Origin: an uncultured Methylophaga sp.
GTDB taxonomy: Bacteria; Pseudomonadota; Gammaproteobacteria; Nitrosococcales; Methylophagaceae
Reading direction: 5' to 3'
DNA: 64,000 bases
NCBI RefSeq assembly: GCF_947259025.1
Contig: NZ_CAMYKO010000005.1
Location: 558,001-622,000 of the forward strand
In this document: positions 10,085-20,331 of the stretch, in pieces
How positions within the stretch are numbered: position 1 is the stretch's first letter
Layout: the number at the start of each line of letters is the position of its first letter
Notes under the pieces: model-generated
Database searches by the model: none
Seen by the model: the letters and a program-made list of their open reading frames with translations, nothing else
What the model was told of the DNA's origin: nothing
Made by a program: the position numbers and the translations under genes

Positions 10085-10113
10085 TTTCTAGCCAGTCTGT
10101 TGGCGTGAGACAA
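10085..10113 (-). promoter_or_regulatory. Candidate sigma70-like promoter for the APE-type operon (TTGTCT-N17-TAGAAA)
   Basis: Hexamers read on the minus strand upstream of ATG at 10041. Confidence 0.4.
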
Positions 10114-10161
10114 TCCGGAGAATTCTACTTTGATGGCGTATTAATGCAAATAGCCTGCACA

Positions 10162-10190
10162 TTGAGACGCTGGTATTGATGCCATATACT
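10162..10190 (+). promoter_or_regulatory. Candidate sigma70-like promoter (TTGAGA-N17-TATACT)
   Basis: Hexamers with 17-bp spacing, 33 bp upstream of start at 10223. Confidence 0.6.
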
Positions 10191-10222
10191 CTGTGATTTT
10201 TGAGCACAAGGAGGTCGCCCTC

Positions 10223-10663
10223 ATGAAAACCTTTCTATCGATACTGGTCGTGGCATCACTGATGATTTCCGGCCCTGCATTGAGCCGTGATACCAAACAT
10301 CTATTATCAATTGAGGAAGCCATGGCATCAGCGGACTTCCAGGAAAGACTTGATCCTGATATCGGCTTTTATTTTGGCGATCAGGCTCACCCGCAGGTCA
10401 AAGACAGCAAAGGTAACTTCGTCAGCAACAAAAAGACTAATGCATTCAATAAGTCAGATGAAGAAGCCTGCAAATGGGTGTTACTCAGCGCGTTGTTATC
10501 ATTTCAGGACCGTGTCCGGGCAGAAGGTGGTAATGCCGTCATCAACCTGGAAAGCTATTACAAGAAAAAGACCTACCGCAGTAATACCCAGTATGAGTGT
10601 CATGCCGGTGCGATTATCGCCGGTGTCGCCTTAAGAGGTGATGTTGTCACGCTTGAAAAGTGA
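10223..10663 (+). CDS. Secreted protein of the type often named 'excinuclease ATPase subunit'; function unknown
   Basis: AAGGAGG at 10209-10213 region before ATG 10223; signal peptide; EGGNAVINLESYY. Confidence 0.65.
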   Translation: MKTFLSILVVASLMISGPALSRDTKHLLSIEEAMASADFQERLDPDIGFYFGDQAHPQVKDSKGNFVSNKKTNAFNKSDEEACKWVLLSALLSFQDRVRAEGGNAVINLESYYKKKTYRSNTQYECHAGAIIAGVALRGDVVTLEK

Positions 10664-11393
10664 TCTGACCCACACTCCCCAGCTCTGGCTATTCCACACT
10701 GGGGAGTGTACCTCCTCTGACTTTTCACCGCCCCCTGCTGCCTGGTTCAACCCTTCCGAGCGTACTCGTTTCTCGCAGTTCACCTCAGCTCGGGCTAAAA
10801 GACAATTTCTTCAAAGCCGGCTGTTAATCCGACAAGCCTTGTCATATAACTTTTCCCTGCCGATAGATTACTGGGATATCGACTCTGTACCTGGCTCCAC
10901 TCCCAAAATTAACAATGCTGCTTATGAACTGAATATCAGTCTCTCGCACAGTCATGACTGGATTGCCGTAGCACTTGGCAGCGATCGTTTAGGCGTGGAT
11001 ATCGAAAAAATCAAGCCACGCAATCTCACTGAAGCAGCCCGGGTTTTTATGACCAGAGCTGAGCTGGATAGCTTTCTCTCTTCGCCCAGCGAAACTGGGT
11101 TTTACAGGGCATGGTGTTTGAAAGAAGCCTGCTACAAAGCTTTTCCTGACAGGCAACAGCAACGTGCTCTGCATCAGATTGATACGCTTGAGTTGATAAA
11201 TGAACCCTGCAGTATTGTTGAGCTTGGCAACAGCGATTATCTGCTGATTTTTTATCTACCCCAGCATATTGATGCAGTGTCATGCTTCCTGCTTGGCTCA
11301 GACGGCAAAAACTGGCAGAGAAAGAACATACAGCAGAGCCCAAGCTTGAATTTTTTCCACATAAGTAGCAGTGAGCTTAACGGCAGTATCTAA
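10638..11393 (+). CDS. 4'-phosphopantetheinyl transferase (Sfp type)
   Basis: LNISLSHSHDWIAVALG, LGVDIEKI, FYRAWCLKEACYKA motifs. Confidence 0.9.
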   Translation: MMLSRLKSDLTHTPQLWLFHTGECTSSDFSPPPAAWFNPSERTRFSQFTSARAKRQFLQSRLLIRQALSYNFSLPIDYWDIDSVPGSTPKINNAAYELNISLSHSHDWIAVALGSDRLGVDIEKIKPRNLTEAARVFMTRAELDSFLSSPSETGFYRAWCLKEACYKAFPDRQQQRALHQIDTLELINEPCSIVELGNSDYLLIFYLPQHIDAVSCFLLGSDGKNWQRKNIQQSPSLNFFHISSSELNGSI

Positions 11394-11446
11394 CAGCCCA
11401 GCTTTCTGCTAAATTGACCTGATTTGCATTAAAGACCCTAATAACA

Positions 11447-11896
11447 ATGAAACTTCAGCTGCTTTTATTCGTCGCTTGCTTCTATCTCTTCACAACACAA
11501 AGCTTCGCTGCCCCATCGACGGGTACGGGTCTGGAAATCAACAATCCCGAGCTGCTGCAACTGGTCTATACCATTGAGCCCGATGAGATTGATCAGGCAC
11601 CATTGCGGTCGCTTGTTGATGAAACGCTCGCTGATACCGACATCAAACTGGGTGAGCGCCCTGATGCCCAGTTGTTCCTGCGTATTGAAGAACATGCCGG
11701 CAGCTATATTCTGTATCTGGATTTCAGTCGGCTGATGCATTACAAGGTGGCCGATCAATGCTTCAGCAAAGATGGCTACGTCTGGGGCCGTTACGCCAAA
11801 AATATCAATGACATTGAACAGCTTCATGAAGATGTCAGCTTCTTCTTTGAAGAGTTCATTCAAAAATATCAAAGCGCCAACCATCTGCAACGCTGA
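11447..11896 (+). CDS. Small exported protein of unknown function
   Basis: 149 aa with clear signal peptide MKLQLLLFVACFYLFTTQSFAA. Confidence 0.6.
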   Translation: MKLQLLLFVACFYLFTTQSFAAPSTGTGLEINNPELLQLVYTIEPDEIDQAPLRSLVDETLADTDIKLGERPDAQLFLRIEEHAGSYILYLDFSRLMHYKVADQCFSKDGYVWGRYAKNINDIEQLHEDVSFFFEEFIQKYQSANHLQR

Positions 11897-11972
11897 ATGA
11901 GCTGAATCAGAAACCAAGAACCTCTCCCGCGTTTATCTGTCACTGAAGTAGAACAAGCGCTGAGGTTTGTCG

Positions 11973-12392
11973 ATGCAGCATCTTTTAAGCGGGCTGGTGA
12001 TGTGGGCAGCCAGTATCAGTCCCTACCCTGAACCCACCTCAATGCCTGGTTTGAAGGCCATCACTCACCGGCAACTGGAAGTAATACTCTGTGCCGGCAA
12101 GCCCTGCAATGCGGTGGCCTATTACGACCATCATGCTTCGATCATTTATTACGACGAGGCAATGGACATTGAGAATGACATTCAGGCTAAAGGCTTCATC
12201 GTGCATGAACTGGTGCATTATCTGCAGGACGAGGCGGGCACGATGAAAGATGCGCCCCTGCCTTGTGATGTTTATGTTGCACTCGAACAAGAGGCTTACC
12301 AAGTACAGCAGCAATATCTGATGCAGCATCAGACACTCACCTATGAGGTGGAAGCCGCCGTGCGTTTACTGGATGGTCTGTGTGAAAACTAA
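11973..12392 (+). CDS. Putative zinc metallopeptidase-like protein
   Basis: FIVHELVHYLQ (HExxH); ATG at 11973 preceded by TGAGG. Confidence 0.65.
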   Translation: MQHLLSGLVMWAASISPYPEPTSMPGLKAITHRQLEVILCAGKPCNAVAYYDHHASIIYYDEAMDIENDIQAKGFIVHELVHYLQDEAGTMKDAPLPCDVYVALEQEAYQVQQQYLMQHQTLTYEVEAAVRLLDGLCEN

Positions 12393-12425
12393 GCCTCACA
12401 TCGAAGGTCAAAGCGCTTGGAAATG

Positions 12426-12481
12426 CCTGTTAAGCAGGTATATACTTTGCTGGTTTGGGAAAAACCTCCTGCATTAACAGG
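12426..12481. repeat. Nested inverted repeat (CCTGTTAAGCAGG ... CCTGCATTAACAGG, inner GGTTT/AAACC)
   Basis: Arms 12426-12438 and 12468-12481 pair with one bulged base; inner stem 12452-12456/12462-12466. Confidence 0.7.
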
Positions 12482-12551
12482 ATGTTTTGCTCATCCATCA
12501 AAATGACTGGCGTATTTAAATAGCTACCCTACGCTCCAATTATGGAAGTCT

Positions 12552-12938
12552 ATGTTGGTTAACAAGCTACTCAGATATGGCATCGTTCCGTTGGCATCAT
12601 TTGGCATCCTGACAAGCACCGAAGCTTCTCTGGATTTGCTCGCCGGGGTCGAGGCCGGTATTGAGACCGATACCTCAATGACAAGCAGTGATTTGGAACA
12701 GACTCAGCAAGTGCTGTCGACTGAAGCTGTGGGATCGCGTCATTACTGGGTTAACGAAAACACCGGCAATGCCTACGAAATCATCATTGATCACAACTAT
12801 TCGTATGGCCACTACCCTTGCCTAGCTTATGAGCTTTCCATTACCAAAGGTAATTTTACCGAGACTAAATCCCTGGACGCCTGCAAAAACAGCAGTGGTC
12901 AGTGGATTTCCATCACCCCTGCCGCCACTGCTTTGTAA
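12552..12938 (+). CDS. Surface-antigen-like (RT0821/Lpp0805-type) exported protein
   Basis: RHYWVNENTGNAYEI ... PCLAYELSI pattern. Confidence 0.5.
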   Translation: MLVNKLLRYGIVPLASFGILTSTEASLDLLAGVEAGIETDTSMTSSDLEQTQQVLSTEAVGSRHYWVNENTGNAYEIIIDHNYSYGHYPCLAYELSITKGNFTETKSLDACKNSSGQWISITPAATAL

Positions 12939-13913
12939 TCAACGTGGCGCATCCGCGATAAACACCCCGCGCTTGGGTGCCGGATAACCCTCAATAGATT
13001 TATTCACATCATCCGGATCAAGAAAGTCAGCCAGGGACTCAAAAGTCATCCACTCAGTACGGCGTTGCTCTTCCAGTGATGTGGTATCGACGTCGACACA
13101 ACGGGCGTTTTTGAAGCCACAACGACGCAGCCACAGCAGCATGGTCTCCACTGAGGGAATAAACCAGACATTGCGCATCTTGGCGTAGCGCTGTTCCGGC
13201 ATCAGAGTGACGCCCAGTTCACCGTCAACAATTAAAGTTTCCAGTACGAGTTCGCCGCCAGGCCGCAGACAGCTGCGTAATTCCAGCAGGTGATCCAAAG
13301 GCGATTTACGGTGGTACAGCACGCCCATTGAGAACACCGTATCGAACCAGCCCAGGTTTTCCGGCATATGTTCAATGCCGATGGGCAAAACAAAATGCCG
13401 CTGACTCTGGATAAAGTGCTGCATCAGTTGATACTGCATGGTAAAAACCAGCGTCGGATCAATACCCAGCACCAGATCAGCGCCCTCGCCTTCCATGCGC
13501 CAGCCGTGATAGCCGTTGCCTCCCCCCACGTCCAGTACCTTGCGACCATTAAGCGGTGCAATATGCGGCACTACGCGATCCCACTTCCAGTCAGAGCGCC
13601 ATTCGGTGTCTATTTCAACATCGAACAGCGAATAGGGCCCTTTGCGCCAGGGGTGAAAGGTTTTCAGCAGATCAATAAACGCCTCGCGATCAACATCGCC
13701 CAGATCATCCGCATGGCCAATAGCGACCCGTTCCTTCAGTTCAATATCCGCAGGCTGAATCTGAGGTAAGGCATTCAGTGCCTGCTGCCACATCGGCATT
13801 TTACCGTGCCGTTCACGAGCCAGACGTTCGCAGGTCTGATCCTCAAGCTGCTGACGCCAGTGTTCCAGCCCGGCTTTGTCCAGTCGATCAAATAGCGGCT
13901 GATACAAACTCAT
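12939..13913 (-). CDS. cmoB: tRNA U34 carboxymethyltransferase CmoB
   Basis: [39 protein letters not shown]; paired with cmoA. Confidence 0.95.
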   Translation of the reverse strand: MSLYQPLFDRLDKAGLEHWRQQLEDQTCERLARERHGKMPMWQQALNALPQIQPADIELKERVAIGHADDLGDVDREAFIDLLKTFHPWRKGPYSLFDVEIDTEWRSDWKWDRVVPHIAPLNGRKVLDVGGGNGYHGWRMEGEGADLVLGIDPTLVFTMQYQLMQHFIQSQRHFVLPIGIEHMPENLGWFDTVFSMGVLYHRKSPLDHLLELRSCLRPGGELVLETLIVDGELGVTLMPEQRYAKMRNVWFIPSVETMLLWLRRCGFKNARCVDVDTTSLEEQRRTEWMTFESLADFLDPDDVNKSIEGYPAPKRGVFIADAPR

Positions 13914-14641
13914 TTCATTGCCACCATCGACACGAAGTTAAAGCATTGATACCACTTTTCGACAAAACTGAACCCGGCTTGCTGCAGCCGTGACTGATGC
14001 TGGGCCAGGGTTTCCGGGATCAGCACTTTTTCCAGCGCGCTGCGCTTCTGGCTGATTTCCAGATCACTGTAGCCATTGGCGCGTTTGAAATCATGATGCG
14101 AGTCGATATGAAACTGATCACTACGGGGATCTTCAAACGCCAGTTTTTCCGACAGGATTAAAATCCCGCCCGGCAACAGGCCATCATAGATTCTCTGTAT
14201 CAGCTGTTGACGCTGCGCCGGGGGAATAAACTGCAGCGTGAAATTCATCACCACCACCGAGGCCTGTTCAATTGCGACCGAATTAATATCAGCACAGCGC
14301 AGATCAACCAGTAACTGGCCATCGTCCTCAGCCAGCACCTGAGAGGCCTTGTCTATCATGGCGCTGGAGTTATCCACGGCCACAATGCGACAGTCATGCT
14401 GCTGGATAGCATGGCGCAGTGACAGACTGACCGCCCCCAGCGAGCAGCCCAGGTCATAACAGTTACTGCCGGGCTGAACATGACGCGAAGCCATGGTGCC
14501 AATGTTCTGGATCAAAGTGGCATAGCCGGGTACCGAACGCTGGATCATATCAGGGAAAACGCTGACCACACGCTCGTCAAAACGAAAATCAATCATTTTG
14601 TCGAGCGGGGCTGAATAAATCTTGTCCTTGCTATCGGCCAT
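13910..14641 (-). CDS. cmoA: Carboxy-SAM synthase CmoA
   Basis: [35 protein letters not shown]. Confidence 0.95.
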   Translation of the reverse strand: MADSKDKIYSAPLDKMIDFRFDERVVSVFPDMIQRSVPGYATLIQNIGTMASRHVQPGSNCYDLGCSLGAVSLSLRHAIQQHDCRIVAVDNSSAMIDKASQVLAEDDGQLLVDLRCADINSVAIEQASVVVMNFTLQFIPPAQRQQLIQRIYDGLLPGGILILSEKLAFEDPRSDQFHIDSHHDFKRANGYSDLEISQKRSALEKVLIPETLAQHQSRLQQAGFSFVEKWYQCFNFVSMVAMK

Positions 14642-15324
14642 TACTGCTCGCCCTTTTTCTTGGCGACATTGTCACGCAGGTAAACCGGCACTGCCTGTTC
14701 GGCAGCGATAGTTTGTCCCTGGCTGGCAGCTTGTTGTGCCAGTTTGGCCATCGCTGCTGCGGTGGGTAGTAAGCTGGCATCCGTGTGCTGCAGCCGACCG
14801 GCAAAGGCTGTGTTCAGCTCATTAGCATAGACCTGCCAACCGGTGCCGGCGGCAAACCAGTCGTGACCGGACATTGGCATGAAAGCCTGCGGCTTGCAGA
14901 CCTGTTCATTATCATCGCTGACAGCCAGGCCGTCCTTGGCAATATAATGACCCGCGTAGATTTCACCCATGCGTGCATCCAGCGCAACGGCGACCTTGTC
15001 TGCGCCATGTTCATCTATCGCGCGTTGTGCCACGGCTGCCAGGGTTGAGACCGGCACCACAGGCAGTTCTCTGGCAAAAGCGATGCCCTGGGCCACTCCG
15101 ACCCCAACCCGAACCCCGGTAAATGACCCCGGGCCACGCCCGAATGCCAGCAGGTCGATCTGTTTCAGGGTGATGCCTGCCTGCGCCAGCACCGTGTCGA
15201 TCATACCCAGAATCCGGTCTGAGTGACCGCGTTGTGTCAGAGCTGCCTGCTCAAAAATTTCACCCTCTTTAATGACGGCGGCGGAACACATTTCGGTACA
15301 GGTATCTATAGCAAGAATATTCAT
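14641..15324 (-). CDS. tsaB: tRNA t6A biosynthesis protein TsaB
   Basis: ILAIDTCTEMCSAAV, FGRGPGSFTGVRVGVGVAQGIA. Confidence 0.92.
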   Translation of the reverse strand: MNILAIDTCTEMCSAAVIKEGEIFEQAALTQRGHSDRILGMIDTVLAQAGITLKQIDLLAFGRGPGSFTGVRVGVGVAQGIAFARELPVVPVSTLAAVAQRAIDEHGADKVAVALDARMGEIYAGHYIAKDGLAVSDDNEQVCKPQAFMPMSGHDWFAAGTGWQVYANELNTAFAGRLQHTDASLLPTAAAMAKLAQQAASQGQTIAAEQAVPVYLRDNVAKKKGEQ

Positions 15325-15368
15325 AGCTGGCTGTTGTTTATCGTCATTTTGCTGTCACAAGCGCGCAT

Positions 15369-15374
15369 TATAAT
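15369..15374 (+). promoter_or_regulatory. Candidate -10 box TATAAT upstream of the 39-aa ORF
   Basis: Perfect TATAAT 38 bp before the ATG; no strong -35. Confidence 0.4.
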
Positions 15375-15411
15375 GCAAGCCAATGATTGAGAGCAGACAA
15401 GGAGTCTAATC

Positions 15412-15531
15412 ATGGGTTTGATAATTGATTTTATTTATGTGTTGCGCGAGCTCGTCAAGCTGTTATTTGTAGTTATGACCTCGCCTTTCGCCTTTGTCCG
15501 CGGCCTGTTGATGCTGGGTAGTAATTACTAA
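15412..15531 (+). CDS. Small hydrophobic 39-aa protein, MGLIIDFIYVLRELVKLLFVVMTSPFAFVRGLLMLGSNY
   Basis: ATG after AAGGAG SD (15399-15404) and a TATAAT at 15369; complete ORF to TAA; below ORF-track length cutoff. Confidence 0.5.
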   Translation: MGLIIDFIYVLRELVKLLFVVMTSPFAFVRGLLMLGSNY

Positions 15532-15541
15532 TAACAGCGCT

Positions 15542-15573
15542 TCAGGCAGCTTGATAAAGCCTGACTAATTTTT
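15542..15573 (+). terminator. Weak intrinsic terminator candidate after the small ORF
   Basis: TCAGGC ... GCCTGA stem followed by CTAATTTTT. Confidence 0.35.
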
Positions 15574-15630
15574 CATTTATATCAATCTGTTATAGCATAA
15601 TGTTGTCAAATCATTTCTGGGAGGATTGAT

Positions 15631-15870
15631 ATGGCAACACAACACTTACAATCTTTGGAACTGGCGGCACAGGGTGACTGGGATGGCGCTCACCGCATGA
15701 TACAGGTTTATGAGGATAGCCTTGCCTGCATGGTGCATGGTTATCTTCATTGCGTTGAAGGAGATAAAGGCAATGCTGCCTACTGGTACCGCCGCGCGGG
15801 CAAATCGCTACCAGCAAGCAGCCTGCCTGAAGAGTTTGACCGGCTCTACGAGTTGGCCAAACAGGTCTGA
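15631..15870 (+). CDS. Small TPR/SEL1-like protein
   Basis: 79 aa; GGGAGGAT SD; AQGDWDGAHRMIQ ... GNAAYWYRRAGK. Confidence 0.65.
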   Translation: MATQHLQSLELAAQGDWDGAHRMIQVYEDSLACMVHGYLHCVEGDKGNAAYWYRRAGKSLPASSLPEEFDRLYELAKQV

Positions 15871-16443
15871 TTACTGGCGAATGCCCTCAATCGACAAGGT
15901 CAGGTGCACTTCCTGCGCTGACGGGCCCAGTTTAGTCACATCAATACCGTAGTCGGCGATGGTGAATTTGGTTTCACCAACAAAGCCGGCGCGGTATCCG
16001 CCCCACGGATCTTCCCCCTCGCCGACTTTTTCTACCGGAATCACCAGTTGATTGGTGACACCATGCAGGGTGAAATCGCCTGTCATGATCAGACTGCCGT
16101 CGTCCTGCTGTTCAAATGACGTGGATTTGAAAGTCGCTTGCGGATAGTCCTTGGTGTGCAGAAATTTCTCACGCAGGTGTTTGTCCCGCTCAGCAAAGTT
16201 GGTATCCACGCTGGCGACATCGATTTTGACATCAACACTGGACGCTTCCGGTTGTTCGGCATCATAGCTGAAGGTGCCGGTGAAATCATTGAAACGTCCG
16301 CTCATCCAGCTAAAGCCAATATGCTGAATACGAAAATCAATAAACGCATGGGCTTTCTCGGTATCGATCACGTAATCGGCTGCCTGGGCCGGCATCATCG
16401 CTGACAGTCCCAGCAAAGACATGGCAAACAAGGTCTTTTTCAT
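15871..16443 (-). CDS. YceI family periplasmic protein
   Basis: YVIDTEKAHAFIDFRIQHIGFSWMSGRFNDFTGTF. Confidence 0.9.
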   Translation of the reverse strand: MKKTLFAMSLLGLSAMMPAQAADYVIDTEKAHAFIDFRIQHIGFSWMSGRFNDFTGTFSYDAEQPEASSVDVKIDVASVDTNFAERDKHLREKFLHTKDYPQATFKSTSFEQQDDGSLIMTGDFTLHGVTNQLVIPVEKVGEGEDPWGGYRAGFVGETKFTIADYGIDVTKLGPSAQEVHLTLSIEGIRQ

Positions 16444-17003
16444 AAATCATCTCCTGATTGAATAAACAACATGCGTTTTAAGGTCGCATCCTCATCGATA
16501 AAGTGATGTTTGAGCGCTGCCAGTGCGTGTAGTGACGCCAGGCCGATAATGAACCAGCCAGCCCATAAGTGCAGACTGCTGACCAGCTCAGACCAGCCAG
16601 CTTGGTCTTGCGTCAAAGCAGGGATAGTGAACCAGTCAAAAACACTGAGACCGTCGCCCTTGGCGGTGACAATCAGATAGCCGCTGATAAACAGCACAAT
16701 CACGGCAAGATTGAGCAGCATATGCACCAGGCCGGCAAGGAAATGCTGCCATGACGGGAGCGTGCTTACCGGGGCGGGAGTAGCTCTGCGTATCATCCAC
16801 AACCAGCGCAGCAGAATCAGGCCGGCGGTGATGACGCCAATGCCTTTATGCCACCATGGCGCCAGATAGTACCAGTCATCGTAATAACCCAGATCCACCA
16901 TCCACAGGCCGGAGGCAAACAAAGCGACGGTGAACAAAGCTATTGTCCAGTGCAGTAGAACGGACAACAGATCATAGCGGTGGACAGCGTTGTGAGTTGG
17001 CAT
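16440..17003 (-). CDS. Cytochrome b561 family protein
   Basis: RYDLLSVLLHWTIALF, LHLWAGWFIIGLASLHALAALKHHF. Confidence 0.9.
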   Translation of the reverse strand: MPTHNAVHRYDLLSVLLHWTIALFTVALFASGLWMVDLGYYDDWYYLAPWWHKGIGVITAGLILLRWLWMIRRATPAPVSTLPSWQHFLAGLVHMLLNLAVIVLFISGYLIVTAKGDGLSVFDWFTIPALTQDQAGWSELVSSLHLWAGWFIIGLASLHALAALKHHFIDEDATLKRMLFIQSGDDL

Positions 17004-17092
17004 TGAGCACTCAGCCAGTTATTGGAACTTCATCATGGACAGCGGCCAAAAGCGAATGTTTCGCAAATAAGATAATTTTTTATTCCAACAGA

Positions 17093-19264
17093 CTAACGCT
17101 GACGACGACGTGATTTGACCTTGGTTTTCCCCGGCCGGGTATGCTGGGTACGGAAGGTCTTGCCTTTGTGGGCTTTGCTGCTGATGCGCTGGCCCTCACC
17201 GCGTCCCCCGGTGCCTGCCGGTTGCCAGTTAGGGATCAGATGTTTCTTGCCGTTACCGATCAGATCCGCCCGTCCCATTTTTTTCAGCGCCTCACGCAGC
17301 ATCGGCCAGTTTTCCGGATCGTGATAACGCAGAAAGGCTTTATGCAAACGCCGCACTTTCAGCCCCTTGGGCACCGTAATATCGCCGCCCTGACGACGCA
17401 CCTTGTGCAGCGTATTCTTGCCGGAATGATACATCGCAGCGGCAGCCGACATCGGTGACGGCAGATAGGCCTGTACCTGATCGGCCCGGAAGTCATTGCG
17501 CTTCAGCCACAGCGCCAAATTCATCATATCTTCATCAGTGGTGCCCGGATGGGCGGCGATAAAGTAAGGGATCAGATACTGCTCCTTGCCCGCCTCTTTT
17601 GAGTACTTGTCGAACATCTGTTTGAACTTGTCGTAAGTGCCGATGCCCGGTTTCATCATCTGCGACAAAGGCCCGTCCTCGGTGTGCTCAGGGGCAATTT
17701 TCAGATAACCGCCGACATGATGCGTGACCAGTTCTTTTACGTACTCGGGTGATAACACCGCCAGGTCATAACGCAGCCCCGAGGCAATCAGGATCTTCTT
17801 AATACCGGGCAAGGCACGGGCGCGCTTGTAGAGATTAATCAGCGGCGTATGGTCAGTATTCAGGTTTTTACAAACGCCGGGATAGACACAGGACAGGCGG
17901 CGGCAACTGGCTTCGATTTCTTCATCTTTACAGGCCAGGCGGTACATATTGGCGGTAGGCCCGCCCAGATCCGAAATAACGCCGGTAAAGCCGGGCGTGG
18001 TATCACGAATGGCTTCCACTTCCTTGATAATCGAATCTTCACTGCGGCTCTGAATAATGCGGCCTTCATGCTCGGTAATCGAACAGAACGTACAGCCACC
18101 GAAACAGCCACGCATGATATTGACTGAGAAACGAATCATCTCATAGGCGGGTATATTCATCTTGCCATACTGGGTATGCGGCAGACGGCTGTAGGGCAGA
18201 TCGAAAACCGCGTCCATTTCCTTGGTAGTGAGCGGGATCGGCGGCGGGTTAAGCCAGACATCACGGTCGCCATGTTGCTGAACCAGAGCCAGTGCATTGC
18301 CGGGATTGGTTTCCAGGTGCAAAATCCGTGAGGTATGGGCATAGCTGACGTCATCATCCTTGACCAGCTTGAAGGCTGGCAGGCGAATGACGGTTTTCTC
18401 GGCGTTACGCGGCGAAACGCGGTGGATCTTAATCACATTGCCAGCGGGTTTGTCGGCCTTTTCCTGTTCGGTGCGGGCTTTTTCTTCGGCGCAGCTGGCC
18501 TCAGTCTGCATCTGGTAGGGATCAATCGGCGGGTTCAATTTGCCGGGGGTATCGACCGAGGTGGAGTCTTTTTCCCACCATCCTTCTCTGCGGCCATGCG
18601 CAGTCATATAGGCGGTGCCGCGAATATCGTCCAGTGACTTGACCGGCTCTCCCGCCGCCAGACGGTGAGCAATCTCCACTACCTGGCGTTCCCCATTACC
18701 ATAGACCAGCAGGTCTGCCTTGGAATCCATCAGCACACTGCGGCGGACTTTTTCCGACCAGTAATCGTAATGGGCAATACGACGCAGGCTGGCTTCAATG
18801 CCACCAATGATGACTGGCACGCCTTTGAACGCTTCGCGGCAACGCTGACTGTAAACCACGACGCTGCGATCCGGGCGTTTACCACCCTCGCCGCCCGCGG
18901 TGTAGGCATCGTTGCTGCGTACTTTGCGATCCGAGGTATAGCGGTTGACCATGGAGTCCATATTGCCGCCGGTGACCCCGAAAAAAAGATTGGGTTTGCC
19001 CAGTTTTTGAAAGTCTTCAGCACTGGTCCAGTCAGGCTGGGAAATAATACCGACGCGGAAGCCGTGTGACTCCAGTAAGCGGCCGATCAGCGCCATACCG
19101 AAACTGGGATGATCCACATAAGCATCACCGGTGACGATGATGATATCGCAGGAATCCCAGCCCAGCGCGTCCATTTCCTCACGGGTCATAGGTAATTCAG
19201 GTGCCACACCAAAACGGTGGGCCCAGAACTTACGGTAGGAGAATAAATCAGGCGCGGCTTGCAT
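17093..19264 (-). CDS. YgiQ family radical SAM protein
   Basis: [17 protein letters not shown]-terminal [13 protein letters not shown]; full-length YgiQ pattern. Confidence 0.95.
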   Translation of the reverse strand: MQAAPDLFSYRKFWAHRFGVAPELPMTREEMDALGWDSCDIIIVTGDAYVDHPSFGMALIGRLLESHGFRVGIISQPDWTSAEDFQKLGKPNLFFGVTGGNMDSMVNRYTSDRKVRSNDAYTAGGEGGKRPDRSVVVYSQRCREAFKGVPVIIGGIEASLRRIAHYDYWSEKVRRSVLMDSKADLLVYGNGERQVVEIAHRLAAGEPVKSLDDIRGTAYMTAHGRREGWWEKDSTSVDTPGKLNPPIDPYQMQTEASCAEEKARTEQEKADKPAGNVIKIHRVSPRNAEKTVIRLPAFKLVKDDDVSYAHTSRILHLETNPGNALALVQQHGDRDVWLNPPPIPLTTKEMDAVFDLPYSRLPHTQYGKMNIPAYEMIRFSVNIMRGCFGGCTFCSITEHEGRIIQSRSEDSIIKEVEAIRDTTPGFTGVISDLGGPTANMYRLACKDEEIEASCRRLSCVYPGVCKNLNTDHTPLINLYKRARALPGIKKILIASGLRYDLAVLSPEYVKELVTHHVGGYLKIAPEHTEDGPLSQMMKPGIGTYDKFKQMFDKYSKEAGKEQYLIPYFIAAHPGTTDEDMMNLALWLKRNDFRADQVQAYLPSPMSAAAAMYHSGKNTLHKVRRQGGDITVPKGLKVRRLHKAFLRYHDPENWPMLREALKKMGRADLIGNGKKHLIPNWQPAGTGGRGEGQRISSKAHKGKTFRTQHTRPGKTKVKSRRRQR

Positions 19265-19339
19265 CGGGTCCTCGGGGAGCATCAGGCGGAATTGGCATTA
19301 TTCTACCAAATTCAATCACCTGGGGTGAGGTTTTGCCGC

Positions 19340-19900
19340 CTAGTCAGTGATGGTGACCATCGTGCCTTTGGTAATGTAGCTGGCCAGTTGCTCGACCTCG
19401 TTGTTACGCAGAGCAATACAGCCCTGGGTCCAGTTCGCCAGTTGATGAATTTCCAGCTTATTTTTGGTTTCTATGCCAATACCATGGATGCCGATTGCGC
19501 CACCCAGCCTGGTATTTTGCGGTGGCAACCTGCCGTAGATATGCGCATCCAGAATATCGCGATATTCCTGCTTGCTGATTCGTTTGGCCTTTAATGCATT
19601 GATAGCATCACGCACACTCGGGTAATCGAGCTGGATAAACATATGAAAGCGGTCGCTGTCCCGTACCTGGACGATATGGTAATCCCCCTTTGGGGTTCTG
19701 CGATCGCCGACCTCTGCTTTTGCTTGACTGCCACCACTGCCCAGTGCCACATGGAATGAGCGCACCACCTGATCATCTTTTTTGACCACCAGACGCTGCT
19801 CGGAGCGTTTGATAAGCAGTTTGTAGTCGCCCATCGCCGCAACCGGCAGGTTCCACATACTCAGCAGTATTAAAATAATGAGGGCGGACAAATGTCTCAT
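19340..19900 (-). CDS. L,D-transpeptidase (YkuD) family protein
   Basis: IGIHGIG ... WTQGCIALRNNEVEQL catalytic motif, signal peptide. Confidence 0.9.
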   Translation of the reverse strand: MRHLSALIILILLSMWNLPVAAMGDYKLLIKRSEQRLVVKKDDQVVRSFHVALGSGGSQAKAEVGDRRTPKGDYHIVQVRDSDRFHMFIQLDYPSVRDAINALKAKRISKQEYRDILDAHIYGRLPPQNTRLGGAIGIHGIGIETKNKLEIHQLANWTQGCIALRNNEVEQLASYITKGTMVTITD

Positions 19901-20331
19901 TGCAGGCTTTCCCGTACCAGTTCCGTGAGTCTGACTACGCCCAGCGGCGTGTTATCAGTCGCTAATACTATCAAATCTGTGATATCACTCTGCAACTGTC
20001 TGTGCAAAACCTGATTGACGGGCTCATCTTCACGGCAGTAGGTAAAATGTGGATCCATTAATTCTGCAGCAGTTGCCGTGGTGACTTGGGCAAATAACTG
20101 TCGGTGCGAATGAACCGGTCTTTCCGGTGAAAACAGATGGCTAACCAGCTTGTTAAAGCCGAGATGACCCAGCACTCTGCCCTTATCTACAACATAAGCA
20201 TCACGCGAGTCGCTGGCGAGTAAGGCTTTGACAATATCCGGCAAAGCCGTCTCCGGTTTCACCACAACCAAGCCATGCTGATGTTGCTGTATCCACTGAC
20301 CGACAGTGAGGTTGATGATGCACTCAGTCAT
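19897..20331 (-). CDS. CBS-domain protein
   Basis: Two CBS-like repeats; overlaps antiporter gene. Confidence 0.75.
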   Translation of the reverse strand: MTECIINLTVGQWIQQHQHGLVVVKPETALPDIVKALLASDSRDAYVVDKGRVLGHLGFNKLVSHLFSPERPVHSHRQLFAQVTTATAAELMDPHFTYCREDEPVNQVLHRQLQSDITDLIVLATDNTPLGVVRLTELVRESLQ

